Part shown: piece after piece, positions 1 through 6,848 of the stretch
How the letters are laid out: each line of letters opens with the position of its first letter
Position numbering within the stretch: position 1 is the first letter of the stretch
From: Chloroflexota bacterium
GTDB taxonomy: Bacteria > Chloroflexota > Anaerolineae > Anaerolineales > DRMV01
Length of the DNA: 6,951 bases
Direction: 5' to 3'
Assembly (NCBI GenBank): GCA_013153335.1
Contig: JAADEP010000012.1
Span: 1 to 6,951 of the forward strand
Made by a program: the position numbers and the translations under genes
Notes under the pieces: generated by a model
What the model saw: the letters and a program-made list of their open reading frames with translations, nothing else
Told to the model about the DNA's origin: nothing
The model's database searches: none

Positions 1-631
1 CCCACGGCACGCGGGCCATAAAGGCCTGGATGTCGGCCGCGAACGCGGGGCTGACCACGGCTTGCAAGTCGGTCAGATACGCCTGCAGCGCGGCCAGGGC
101 CTTCGGGTCCACGGGCACAGCATCCCCGCGGCCTTCGCGGAGCGCGCGGGCCAGGGGCTGGCCGAGGATGAGCACCTCGTATGATCGCCGGACCCAGGTC
201 GGATCCCGATGTAAGAGCAGCTCCCATTCCGCGTAGTGCCGCGTCAGCATCTGGAAGAGCTCGTTGCCTCGCGGGGTGGTGGGCAGGCTGGCCCAGAGGA
301 ACGCGTAATCGGGATGGATCAGGAGCTGCTTCACGTGGACGAGCTGGGGCCAGACGGTCGCGGCCGCGCCCCTCCCGCCGCCCAGGCCTGGCGCGCGGCT
401 CGAGGCGGGCGTTGGCGTATGGGTAGGCGCGGGGCTCGGTGTGGGGGACGGCGTCGGGGATGGGAGGCGCGTCGGCGTCGCGGTCGCCTTGGGCCGCGGG
501 GTCGGGGAGGGGAGCAGCTGAGGCAGGTCGCGGGGCGTGGGGTTGGGGCCGCAAGCGCTCACGGCAGCCAGGACTAGGATGAGGCTCGCAACGAGCCCAA
601 TCCCCACGAGGCGACGCCGGTGAGTCCGCAT
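1..631 (-). CDS. Lipoprotein with Thr/Pro-rich linker, 3' end cut by the window edge
   Basis: Reading the minus strand from the ATG at 631-629 gives 210 codons with no stop up to the left edge, so the gene is partial at its 3' end. The product starts with a lipoprotein signal peptide: basic residues (HRRR, 4-7), a hydrophobic core (8-24) and the lipobox VSAC with the lipidated Cys at 27. Residues 28-90 are a low-complexity linker rich in Pro, Thr and Ser (PTP, SPTPSPTPSP), then Gly/Arg-rich. A folded, mostly helical-looking domain starts near 92 and contains many Trp, Leu and Ala (for example FLWASL, AEWELLLHRDPTW, ALAALQAYLTDL). I do not recognise this domain. It should sit on the outer face of the membrane. 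Its start lies 1 nt after the stop of the M23 peptidase gene, with an AGGAG ribosome site inside that gene's end, so translation is probably coupled and the two proteins may work together. GC-rich third codon positions also support this frame. Confidence 0.88.
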   Translation of the reverse strand, partial: MRTHRRRLVGIGLVASLILVLAAVSACGPNPTPRDLPQLLPSPTPRPKATATPTRLPSPTPSPTPSPAPTHTPTPASSRAPGLGGGRGAAATVWPQLVHVKQLLIHPDYAFLWASLPTTPRGNELFQMLTRHYAEWELLLHRDPTWVRRSYEVLILGQPLARALREGRGDAVPVDPKALAALQAYLTDLQAVVSPAFAADIQAFMARVPW

Positions 632-632
632 G

Positions 633-1685
633 CTAAGGCTCCTGAACCACAAACCCATCTTGGGGTGTGAACTTGAAGAACGTCACTCGGCCAGGCCAGA
701 CCCGTAGCACGGCTTCGTAAGTTTTCTCGTTCCACGTCATGGTGATTTTGTAACGCCCGGCCGGCAGGTTGTTGATGGCGAAGTTCTCTTGATAGTAGGG
801 ATCGGGGGTAATGCCGGGCTTGCGCGCGTAGGTGTGGGTTTCGAGCTTGTGGCGCCATTGCCACAGGGGGTAGATATCGCGCGACCAATCGAGGGGTTCG
901 AGGGTGAGGGGGTGGTAATCGATGGGCAGGTCCCGGTCGTTGAGCACCTGGCCCACCAACACGCCCCAGCCCATGGGCGGCGCGATCCAAAGTTCGGGGT
1001 TGAGGAAGGGCAACCCCGCGGGCGGTCGAGGCCCTTGGTCGCTGTAGCGGATCTCAAGGTGTACGTGGGGCCCGTCCGCGTGGCCGGTCTCGCCGACCGC
1101 GCCGATGGGCGTGCCTTGCGCGACCCACTGGCCGCTCTTCACCCAAATCGCGCTCATGTGCGCATAGATGGTGTACAGCGTCCAGCCCTGCCAACCCAAA
1201 TCGTGGCGGATGGCTACGGCCAGGCCGTACGGATCCCCCGCGCGGGGGTGCCCCGCGAGCAGGCCTTCGCCGGTCCACACCACGCGGCCCGAACCGATCG
1301 CGAGCACGGGCGTGCCCTCGGGCGCGGGGATGTCAATGCCACCGTGGATGCCCCCGCGGTCATTGCGCGCGGCAAAGCGATACGAAGGCAAGGGGATGTC
1401 TTCAATGCCGGGCGGGTAGATACGCCCAAACAAGAAATGGTCGTGGCTCGAGGGGGCCCAGGGGTTTGGGTAGGCGGGCGGTAGCCAGACCGGCGGCTCG
1501 TCGGGGTTCGGCTCATAGCCTTCGGGCGGTTGCACCACCCAGGCCCCGCGTTCCACCGGCGGCGGGGGCCAGGGCTCGCGCCGCGGCTCGGGCGAGGCCG
1601 CGTGGCCGGCCATCCCCCAGAGCCCAGCCACCCCTAAGGCCAAAACCCACGCGAGCAAAAGGGCACGCCGAGGTCGGTTCACCAT
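633..1685 (-). CDS. Secreted M23 family metallopeptidase (putative peptidoglycan hydrolase)
   Basis: 350 residues. An N-terminal export signal (basic RPRR at 4-7, hydrophobic 8-28, likely cut after GHAA near 30) is followed by a Pro-rich stretch (31-75). The LytM/M23 domain covers about 105-215. Its zinc ligands are visible: His114 and Asp118 in HGGID, and His209 in GPHVHLEIR; the catalytic histidines are His176 (YAHM) and His207. All key residues are present, so it should be active, cutting peptide cross-links of peptidoglycan outside the membrane. That substrate is the family norm and is not shown here. Residues 238-350 (GWGVLVGQV..., NLPAGRYKI, YEAVLRVWPG) resemble a carboxypeptidase-regulatory or Cna-B type beta-sandwich. 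The gene starts 15 nt after the PD40 gene stop and ends 1 nt before the lipoprotein start. The second codon is GTG and is also a possible start (see the ribosome site). No LysM domain or cell-wall binding repeat is seen. Confidence 0.95.
   Translation of the reverse strand: MVNRPRRALLLAWVLALGVAGLWGMAGHAASPEPRREPWPPPPVERGAWVVQPPEGYEPNPDEPPVWLPPAYPNPWAPSSHDHFLFGRIYPPGIEDIPLPSYRFAARNDRGGIHGGIDIPAPEGTPVLAIGSGRVVWTGEGLLAGHPRAGDPYGLAVAIRHDLGWQGWTLYTIYAHMSAIWVKSGQWVAQGTPIGAVGETGHADGPHVHLEIRYSDQGPRPPAGLPFLNPELWIAPPMGWGVLVGQVLNDRDLPIDYHPLTLEPLDWSRDIYPLWQWRHKLETHTYARKPGITPDPYYQENFAINNLPAGRYKITMTWNEKTYEAVLRVWPGRVTFFKFTPQDGFVVQEP
639..643 (-). promoter_or_regulatory. Ribosome binding site for the lipoprotein gene
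   Basis: AGGAG on the minus strand, 7 nt before the ATG at 631-629. It lies within the last codons of the M23 gene, whose TAG stop (635-633) is 1 nt from the lipoprotein start. It fixes the start of the partial lipoprotein gene. Confidence 0.75.
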
Positions 1686-1688
1686 GCG

Positions 1689-1695
1689 CTCCTTT
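1689..1695 (-). promoter_or_regulatory. Ribosome binding site for the M23 gene, unusually close to the ATG
   Basis: AAAGGAG on the minus strand. The GGAG core is only 3 nt from the ATG at 1685-1683 but 6 nt from the following in-frame GTG (1682-1680). The normal spacing favours GTG as the real or main start. The protein would differ by one residue only. Confidence 0.6.
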
Positions 1696-1700
1696 CGATT

Positions 1701-3515
1701 TTACGGATTATCCGGTTGCCACACCCCGGGCGCGTGGAGCTCTTGCATGGCTTGCTCCCAGGTGCGGCCTTGGCGGAGTACAAATTGATTATACCGGCTC
1801 GCGGGCAAATAGGCAGGCCAATACGGCAATGCAGGGAGCCGTTCCCAGCCGTAGGCTTCAGCCAGGTCGGTGAAATCGATCCAATACCCTTTCGGGGGAT
1901 GGGGATCGTACGCGCCCCCTTGGGCATACACTTGCGGGTTGCTCGTTCGAGCCCGCGCGTCGAAGTCCCATATCGCGCCTCGCAGCGGGCGCCCGCCCGG
2001 GTAAGCTTCGGCCACGCGCAAATAGACCCGCCAGTAGGTTTGCGCGCCGTAGTCTTCGCGATAGACCACGAGCTTGCCTTCCTGGCGCCAGCGGTCGGGC
2101 AGCGCGAACGCGCGGCCCGTGCTCAGCCAGCTGGTCTCGAGAGGGATTTCTTGGGGCTGGGTGATGGGCCAGTAGAGCACCGCGTCGGCCAGCGCGTCCC
2201 AGCCTGCGGCTTGCTGCACGGCCTGGCGTAGCGCGGCAAAGGCTTCGTCCACCAGGTCGCTCAGATAGGGATACGGCGCGCGCGAGCCCGGCACCGGCAC
2301 CGTGATCGCGCGGCCGCTGGGCACTGGCTCGGTCGGGCGCACTGTGGCCGGTGTCCACAAGGGCGTGGGTGTTTTTTGGGCCGCGCGGTGATACGCGGGC
2401 GGCAGGGGCCACGGGAGCGCGGTCACGCCCGCGACAAAGCCCGAGACCCGGCCTGGGATGGGCACCGCGGGCATGAGCAAACGGCCATCCAGGTGATACA
2501 TCACGAAATAATCTGCTTCGGGCCGGCGCACGACGACGGCCAGGGCGTCTCCCCGCGGGTGCCAGCGCACCCACGTGCCTTCACCCAGAACTCGCGGGGG
2601 CAGGGTCGGCGCGCGCACGTCCCAGATCCACACGCGGCTCAAGCCGTCCCGCGTTTGGCTCCAGGCCAGATACCGGCCATCGGGCGACCACGCGGCTTGG
2701 GTCGCGGGGCCTTCCTCGTTCAAGCTGACCTGGTGGAAGCGCGTGGTTTCAGGCTGGTCGAGGTCCGCGACCCAGATTTGGGGCAGACCGCTCCGGGTCG
2801 AGGTGAACGCGATGAGCCGGCCTTGCGGGGACCACGTGGCTGCGTAATCGGGCGCGGGGTCATGGGTCAGCTGGGCGGGCGTGTCGTCCGGGCGTTGGAT
2901 CTGGCGCACGAACAGGTCCAGATGGCCATCCGGGGTTTCCATTTCGTAGACCATCCAGATCCGGTCGGGCGAGGGCGACGCGGCCCCTTGGTAGACGGCT
3001 TCGTGGGTCACGCGTGTGACCTGGGCCGTGGCCAAGTCCAGCAGATAAATGTCCCAATTCCCTTGGGGATTGGCTGAGAAGAACAGCGAGCGGCCATCGA
3101 TGCTCAAGGTCGGGTCTGTGTGGTCGTAAGGATCGTTGGTCAGACGGACCCATGTTGGCCCTGTGGGATGGTATGCAAAGAGCTGGATGTGCGGTCCTTC
3201 GCGCAAAGCGAAGATGTAGAGCCCTTCGAGGGCCGCGGCTGCAGGGGGCGTGGCGGCCGGGTTGGGCGCTCCGGCTTGGGGGGGCGTGGCGATGGACTCG
3301 GGCGCCGCGGCGGGCCGCGTGGTAGGAAGGGCCAAGACGGTGGGCACCTCAGGCACTTCCGCGAACAGCCAGGTTTGGCTTTGCCATGGGGTCATGATGG
3401 CCCGGCGCGCGTACCCCAGACCGAAGACCCCCAGGCCAACGAGGGTCAACAGCCCGAGGATGAGGAGAAGCTTTCGCCGACGTTTGGTACCCGATCCAGA
3501 AGCTGGTTTTGCCAT
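1701..3515 (-). CDS. Membrane-anchored PD40/TolB-like beta-propeller protein with unassigned C-terminal domain
   Basis: 604 residues. A basic patch (KRRRK, 11-15) precedes one membrane segment (about 16-35), with no lipobox or clear cleavage site, so it is probably a signal anchor with the rest outside. A Pro/Ala/Thr linker spans 55-95. A beta-propeller follows (about 97-370) with PD40-type repeats: DPTLSIDGRSLFFS (134), SPDRIWMVYE (182), ATWSPQGRLIAFTS (226), AAWSPDGRYLAWSQ (274) and VRWHPRGDALAVVV (316), each followed by a strand such as DIYLLD, IWVADL or VWIWDV. A second linker (TPTPLWTP, 382-389) leads to a 412-595 domain rich in Trp and Tyr (STGRAFAL, QTYWRVYLR, IWDFDAR, GYWIDFTDLAEAYGWERLP). 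From memory it resembles the ends of Chloroflexota PD40 proteins; it has no function I can name. TolB of the Tol-Pal system is periplasmic and soluble, so this is not a true TolB orthologue. The start has GAGG 5 nt upstream and is 39 nt after the methyltransferase stop. It probably acts in the envelope with the M23 peptidase next to it. Confidence 0.93.
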   Translation of the reverse strand: MAKPASGSGTKRRRKLLLILGLLTLVGLGVFGLGYARRAIMTPWQSQTWLFAEVPEVPTVLALPTTRPAAAPESIATPPQAGAPNPAATPPAAAALEGLYIFALREGPHIQLFAYHPTGPTWVRLTNDPYDHTDPTLSIDGRSLFFSANPQGNWDIYLLDLATAQVTRVTHEAVYQGAASPSPDRIWMVYEMETPDGHLDLFVRQIQRPDDTPAQLTHDPAPDYAATWSPQGRLIAFTSTRSGLPQIWVADLDQPETTRFHQVSLNEEGPATQAAWSPDGRYLAWSQTRDGLSRVWIWDVRAPTLPPRVLGEGTWVRWHPRGDALAVVVRRPEADYFVMYHLDGRLLMPAVPIPGRVSGFVAGVTALPWPLPPAYHRAAQKTPTPLWTPATVRPTEPVPSGRAITVPVPGSRAPYPYLSDLVDEAFAALRQAVQQAAGWDALADAVLYWPITQPQEIPLETSWLSTGRAFALPDRWRQEGKLVVYREDYGAQTYWRVYLRVAEAYPGGRPLRGAIWDFDARARTSNPQVYAQGGAYDPHPPKGYWIDFTDLAEAYGWERLPALPYWPAYLPASRYNQFVLRQGRTWEQAMQELHAPGVWQPDNP

Positions 3516-3554
3516 GCGCGCCTCGCTTTTTGCGGGATTTTCCCCTGAATTGCG

Positions 3555-4943
3555 CTAGATGCGTCGCAGCCAACGGGGCGCGCGGCTTTTGAGCACGCCT
3601 TGCACGCTGCGCGCCCAACCCAAGGGATAGCCGTCCACCGTCACCAAGACCCAGCCCGGCGGGCCGTCGTCAGGGATGGGCTCGCCGTGGAGGTACTGGC
3701 GCACGCGTGGGTCGTCCGCGGTCCAATCGCGGCGATTATAGGCCTGGTCCGCGTGCAAAGCCAGGGCCAGGCTGTGCGCGGGCTCAAACCGTTTGGCCTT
3801 GAGGTTGCCCAGCCACCAGCCGAAACGCACCACCTTCAGGCCGCTCCAATCCAGGGCGTGGGGCGGCACCGCGTAGAGCCGGTGGCCGAACTGGGCGAGG
3901 GTGTAGGTTGGGGGCACCGGATCTTCGCGCAAGTGCTCGTCCACGAACGCGCGCCAGAGCCGCCGCGCTTCTGCGGGCAAAGGCCGCAAGCGCGGCCGCG
4001 GCAGCTCGCGCGGCTGGGGCTCGTCCCCGCGGCGTTGAAGCAGCGCGAGGAAGTGCCCTTCGCCCGGCACCCGGTGCGGCCACAGCCGCGCGGCCCCGCG
4101 CAGCGCCTCAGGGCCCGGCGGGGTGAGCCACTCCGGCCGGCCCGGCGCGAAGCCATGCTCGTGGGGGATGGGCACGAGGGTGTATTCGGGATGGCGCGCC
4201 AAAAACCACGCGAGGGTGCCCTCGTTTTCTTCGGGCGCGAAGGTACACGTGCTATAGAGCAGATAGCCCCCGGGCCGGACCAACTGCGCGGCCGCGCGCA
4301 GGATTTTGCGTTGCAGCGCGGCGCATCGTTGCACGTGTTTCGGCGTCCACGTGCGCCGCGCGGCCGGGTCTTTGCGGAACATGCCTTCGCCCGAGCAGGG
4401 CGCATCCACCAGAACCCGATCGAACATGCCGGGCCAGCGGCGGGCCAGGCGGCCCGGGCTTTCTTGGGTCACCACAATGTGCCGCGCACCCCAGCGGTCT
4501 AGGTTGTTGGTCATCTCGTGCACGCGCTTGGGCTGCACATCGTTCGCGACCAGCAGCCCCTGGCCCTGCATCAGCGAGGCCAGATGCGTGGTTTTGCCCC
4601 CGGGCGCGGCCGCGAGGTCCAGCACCCGCTCGCCAGGTTGCGGGGCCAAGATCTCGGCCGGTGCCATCGCGCTGGGCTCCTGAATGTAGTACAACCCGGC
4701 CGCGTGATAGGGATGCTTGCCGGGCCGCGGGCCGTCCACGACCCGAAACCCGGTTGGGCACCAGGGCACGGGCTCGAGGGTGAACGGCGCGATGCGCCGG
4801 AAGGTCTCCACGTCGATCTTGAGCGTGTTGACCCGCAGCCCAACGTGGGGCGGGCCTTCCAAGGCCCCGCGATACGCGTCGTATTCCTCAGGACCCAAGA
4901 AGGCCCGCATGCGGTCCACGAATAGAGGGGGCAAATCGGCCAT
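3555..4943 (-). CDS. rsmF: RsmF-type 16S rRNA (cytosine-5-)-methyltransferase (NOL1/NOP2/Sun family)
   Basis: 462 residues, close to the 479 of E. coli RsmF. The N-terminal part carries GLRVNTLK (35-42) and the RsmF-like run HPYHAAGLYYIQEPSAM (77-93). The SAM-binding motif I is VLDLAAAPGGKTTH (107-120). Motif IV is DAPCSGEGMFRKDP (180-193) with Cys183, and motif VI is YSTCTFAPEENEG (230-242) with Cys233, the nucleophile that attacks cytosine C6; Cys183 helps release the product. The C-terminal part (about 320-462) looks like the RsmF-specific and PUA-like RNA-binding domains, ending with GYPLGWARSVQGVLK (438-452). RsmF methylates C1407 in E. coli 16S rRNA and more sites in Thermus; the exact target here is unknown. 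It acts in the cytoplasm. The ATG is 3 nt after the M32 stop (TGA CCC ATG) with no clear Shine-Dalgarno, so translation is probably coupled to the M32 gene. Confidence 0.96.
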   Translation of the reverse strand: MADLPPLFVDRMRAFLGPEEYDAYRGALEGPPHVGLRVNTLKIDVETFRRIAPFTLEPVPWCPTGFRVVDGPRPGKHPYHAAGLYYIQEPSAMAPAEILAPQPGERVLDLAAAPGGKTTHLASLMQGQGLLVANDVQPKRVHEMTNNLDRWGARHIVVTQESPGRLARRWPGMFDRVLVDAPCSGEGMFRKDPAARRTWTPKHVQRCAALQRKILRAAAQLVRPGGYLLYSTCTFAPEENEGTLAWFLARHPEYTLVPIPHEHGFAPGRPEWLTPPGPEALRGAARLWPHRVPGEGHFLALLQRRGDEPQPRELPRPRLRPLPAEARRLWRAFVDEHLREDPVPPTYTLAQFGHRLYAVPPHALDWSGLKVVRFGWWLGNLKAKRFEPAHSLALALHADQAYNRRDWTADDPRVRQYLHGEPIPDDGPPGWVLVTVDGYPLGWARSVQGVLKSRAPRWLRRI

Positions 4944-4946
4944 GGG

Positions 4947-6485
4947 TCAGGCGGTCAATCCGTAGATGTCGCGGTACTTGCGCCAGAGGTAATCCAGGTA
5001 TGGCTTGGGCTGAAGCGATTGCCCCGTGACCCGTTGCAAGAGCTCCTTGGGCGGATATTTGGCGCCCACCCGGTAGATGTGCGCCTGCAGCCATCCGAGC
5101 ACGTCTTGAAAGCGGCCTGCCTGGATTTGTTCGTACGCGTCCGGCACGTCTTGGGTCATGCGTTCCCAGATTTGCACGCCCATCACGTTGCCCAGCGCGT
5201 AGGTGGGGAAGTAGCCGAAGGCGCCCTGGGACCAATGGATATCTTGCAGCACGCCGTGCGCATCGTCGGGTGGGGTCAGGCCCAGATAGGCCTGCATGCG
5301 TTCGTTCCAGGCTTGCGGCAGATCCTGCACACGTAGCGTGCCCTCGAGCAGCGCGATCTCGAGCTCAAAGCGCAGCATGATGTGCAGGTTATACGTGACC
5401 TCGTCGGCTTCGATGCGGATGTACGAGGGTTCGACCCGGTTGATGCCCCGGTAAAGGTCTTCGGGCGAGACGTCGGCCAATGTGCCCGGGAACGTCTGCT
5501 CGAGGCGGGGGTATAGCCAGGTGATGAACGCCCGGCTGCGGCCCACCAGGTTTTCCCACAGCCGCGATTGGGATTCGTGCACGCCCAAGGACGCGCCGCC
5601 CATGAGAGGCGTTTCATCATAGGCGGGGTCCACGCCCTGGATGTACAGCCCGTGCCCCATCTCATGGAGCCCGCTGTACAGGGCTTGGCGGAAGAAGTCG
5701 GTCTCGGCCGTGCGGATCGTGAGGCGCACGTCGTAAATGCTGAACGACGTGGTGAAGGGGTGCGCGGATTCGTCAATCCGGCCTCGGTGGAAGTCAAAGC
5801 CAATGTGGGCGAGCAGATCCCGCACGAACGCGCGCTGCTTTTCCACGGCGAAAGCCCGGTACAAGAACGCGTTCGGCACTTGGGGCCGCTCTCGGATGGC
5901 CTGAATGAGCCGGACCTGCTCTTCGCGCAGCTGCTGGAACACCGTTTGCACTTCGGCGGTCTTCATGCCGGGCTCGAACTCGTCCAGCAAGGGGTCGTAA
6001 ATGTGGTCGTACGGCGCGAAAAACTGCGCGTACTCTCGCCGCATGGCCACAATGCGTTCGAGATAGGGCGCGAAGCGGGCGAAATTGTTCTCTGCCCGGG
6101 CCTGGCGCCACGCGACCTGGGCTTCGGACGTGAGCTTGCTAAAGGCTTGGACCCACTCCACCGGCACCTTGGTCATGCGGTCATATCGGCGGCGGAACTC
6201 GCGCAAAAAGCCGACCGCGTCGGAGTCTGGCCCCCAGCCTTGGGCTTGGGCGTCGGCCTCGGCTTGGGCCAGCAGCTCGCCAATGCGGGGCGAGCTGGCC
6301 TCTTGGTGCACCAAACTGGCCAACGTGCTGATTTGCCGGGCGCGCGCTTCGGTCGCCCCTGGGGGCATATAGGTCTCTTGATCCCAGCTCAACACGTGCA
6401 GGATGTAGACATAGCGCGTAAAGCGCTGTACTTCACGGAACAACGTCTGGAACGCTTCGGACGTGTACTGTTCCCATGGGCCCAT
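4947..6485 (-). CDS. M32 family metallocarboxypeptidase (carboxypeptidase Taq type)
   Basis: 512 residues, against about 511 for the Thermus aquaticus enzyme. It removes amino acids one by one from peptide C-termini; it has no signal peptide, so it should be cytoplasmic and serve peptide recycling. Family motifs in order: SWDQETYMPPGATEARA (33-49), HPFTTSF (242-248), the zinc site HEMGH (His274, Glu275, His278), HESQSRLWEN (303-312) with Glu304 as the third zinc ligand, DEVTYNLHI (361-369), and DIHWSQGAFGYFPTYALG (415-432). All expected catalytic residues are present, and the protein looks full length. The ATG at 6485-6483 has AGGAG 9 nt upstream. It is the first gene of the apparent operon, and its stop is 3 nt before the rsmF start. 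A thermophilic host would fit the family but is not shown. Confidence 0.97.
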   Translation of the reverse strand: MGPWEQYTSEAFQTLFREVQRFTRYVYILHVLSWDQETYMPPGATEARARQISTLASLVHQEASSPRIGELLAQAEADAQAQGWGPDSDAVGFLREFRRRYDRMTKVPVEWVQAFSKLTSEAQVAWRQARAENNFARFAPYLERIVAMRREYAQFFAPYDHIYDPLLDEFEPGMKTAEVQTVFQQLREEQVRLIQAIRERPQVPNAFLYRAFAVEKQRAFVRDLLAHIGFDFHRGRIDESAHPFTTSFSIYDVRLTIRTAETDFFRQALYSGLHEMGHGLYIQGVDPAYDETPLMGGASLGVHESQSRLWENLVGRSRAFITWLYPRLEQTFPGTLADVSPEDLYRGINRVEPSYIRIEADEVTYNLHIMLRFELEIALLEGTLRVQDLPQAWNERMQAYLGLTPPDDAHGVLQDIHWSQGAFGYFPTYALGNVMGVQIWERMTQDVPDAYEQIQAGRFQDVLGWLQAHIYRVGAKYPPKELLQRVTGQSLQPKPYLDYLWRKYRDIYGLTA

Positions 6486-6494
6486 GTAGCGATT

Positions 6495-6499
6495 CTCCT
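6495..6499 (-). promoter_or_regulatory. Ribosome binding site for the M32 gene
   Basis: AGGAG on the minus strand, 9 nt before the ATG at 6485-6483. It is the best Shine-Dalgarno in the leader and supports that start. Confidence 0.7.
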
Positions 6500-6617
6500 A
6501 TGTTTGGGATGATGCGAGCGCGGCCTCGGCCTCTCCTGGGCGCACGTCGACGTCGATGCCCTGGCGGGATGTGCGTTTGCGCGGGCCGAGGCGCGCGAGA
6601 TTCCAGCTGTCGCCGCG

Positions 6618-6626
6618 ATTGTACCA
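6618..6626 (-). promoter_or_regulatory. Candidate extended -10 promoter of the operon
   Basis: TGGTACAAT on the minus strand: a TACAAT hexamer (one mismatch from TATAAT) preceded by TGn. No TTGACA-like -35 element is found at 16-18 nt upstream. An extended -10 can work without one. The start of transcription would fall near 6611, leaving a leader of about 125 nt before the M32 ATG. It is the best sigma-70-like site between the repeats and the first gene, but it rests on sequence likeness alone. Confidence 0.4.
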
Positions 6627-6683
6627 CTGGTTTTCGCGGGCGGGTTCGCTCGCAGCGCAGCGGGTTCGCGCAAAAGCGGGCGT

Positions 6684-6698
6684 GCGGCAGCGTGCCGC
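6684..6698. repeat. Small inverted repeat (6-bp stem, 3-nt loop)
   Basis: GCGGCA (6684-6689) pairs with TGCCGC (6693-6698) around GCG. It lies between the promoter candidate and the first large repeat. It may be chance in such GC-rich DNA. Confidence 0.35.
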
Positions 6699-6702
6699 GG
6701 GC

Positions 6703-6792
6703 GCCGCGGGCTGGAAGCCCGCGGCTAGGATAAAATTGTGCGCGAACCATCCGGCCCAACGCGTGGGAACGCATGGCAGACGGCGAGGATAG
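6703..6792. repeat. Direct repeat, copy 1, with 9-bp perfect hairpin
   Basis: This copy begins with a perfect inverted repeat: GCCGCGGGC (6703-6711), loop TGGAA, GCCCGCGGC (6717-6725), then TAG. It goes on with a TAAAAT box, a GCGCG stretch, CCGGCCCA, GGGAACGCAT and ACGGCGAGGATAG. All of these blocks recur in the same order in copy 2, with a few substitutions and small gaps. There is no T-run after the hairpin on either strand, so it does not look like an intrinsic terminator. A high copy number elsewhere in the genome is likely but cannot be seen here. Confidence 0.85.
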
Positions 6793-6813
6793 CGGGCGGG
6801 TTCAGCCGCCCGC
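6792..6813. repeat. Second hairpin at the end of repeat copy 1 (8-bp stem)
   Basis: GCGGGCGG (6792-6799) pairs with CCGCCCGC (6806-6813) around GTTCAG. Copy 2 shows the beginning of a matching element (GGGGCGG then TTTTA) at 6940-6951, where the window ends, so this hairpin is probably part of the repeat unit. Confidence 0.6.
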
Positions 6814-6848
6814 GGTATGGGGCCAAAGCCGCGCTCGCATGCCGCCCC

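Noticed and set aside
181..577. Plus-strand frames at 181-426 and 236-577 as genes
   Set aside because: They are Arg/Gly-rich translations of the reverse of the lipoprotein's Pro/Thr linker; the minus-strand frame has a signal peptide, lipobox and ribosome site.
1701..3515. True TolB of the Tol-Pal system
   Set aside because: It has an uncleaved membrane anchor and a different C-terminal domain, lacks the TolB N-terminal domain, and has no tolA, tolQ, tolR or pal next to it.
3534..3544. GGGA-TTT-TCCC inverted repeat between rsmF and the PD40 gene as a terminator
   Set aside because: A 4-bp stem in a 39-nt gap is too weak and expected by chance.
5568..6512. Plus-strand open frame of 314 codons opposite the M32 gene, and similar long plus-strand frames at 3600-4502, 789-1484 and 2376-3077
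   Set aside because: They lie opposite genes with clear motifs and catalytic residues. GC-rich coding DNA has few stops on the reverse strand, and their translations show no recognisable domain.
6703..6725. GC-rich hairpin as a Rho-independent terminator
   Set aside because: No run of T follows on either strand; the same is true of the copy at 6849-6871 and of the hairpin at 6792-6813.
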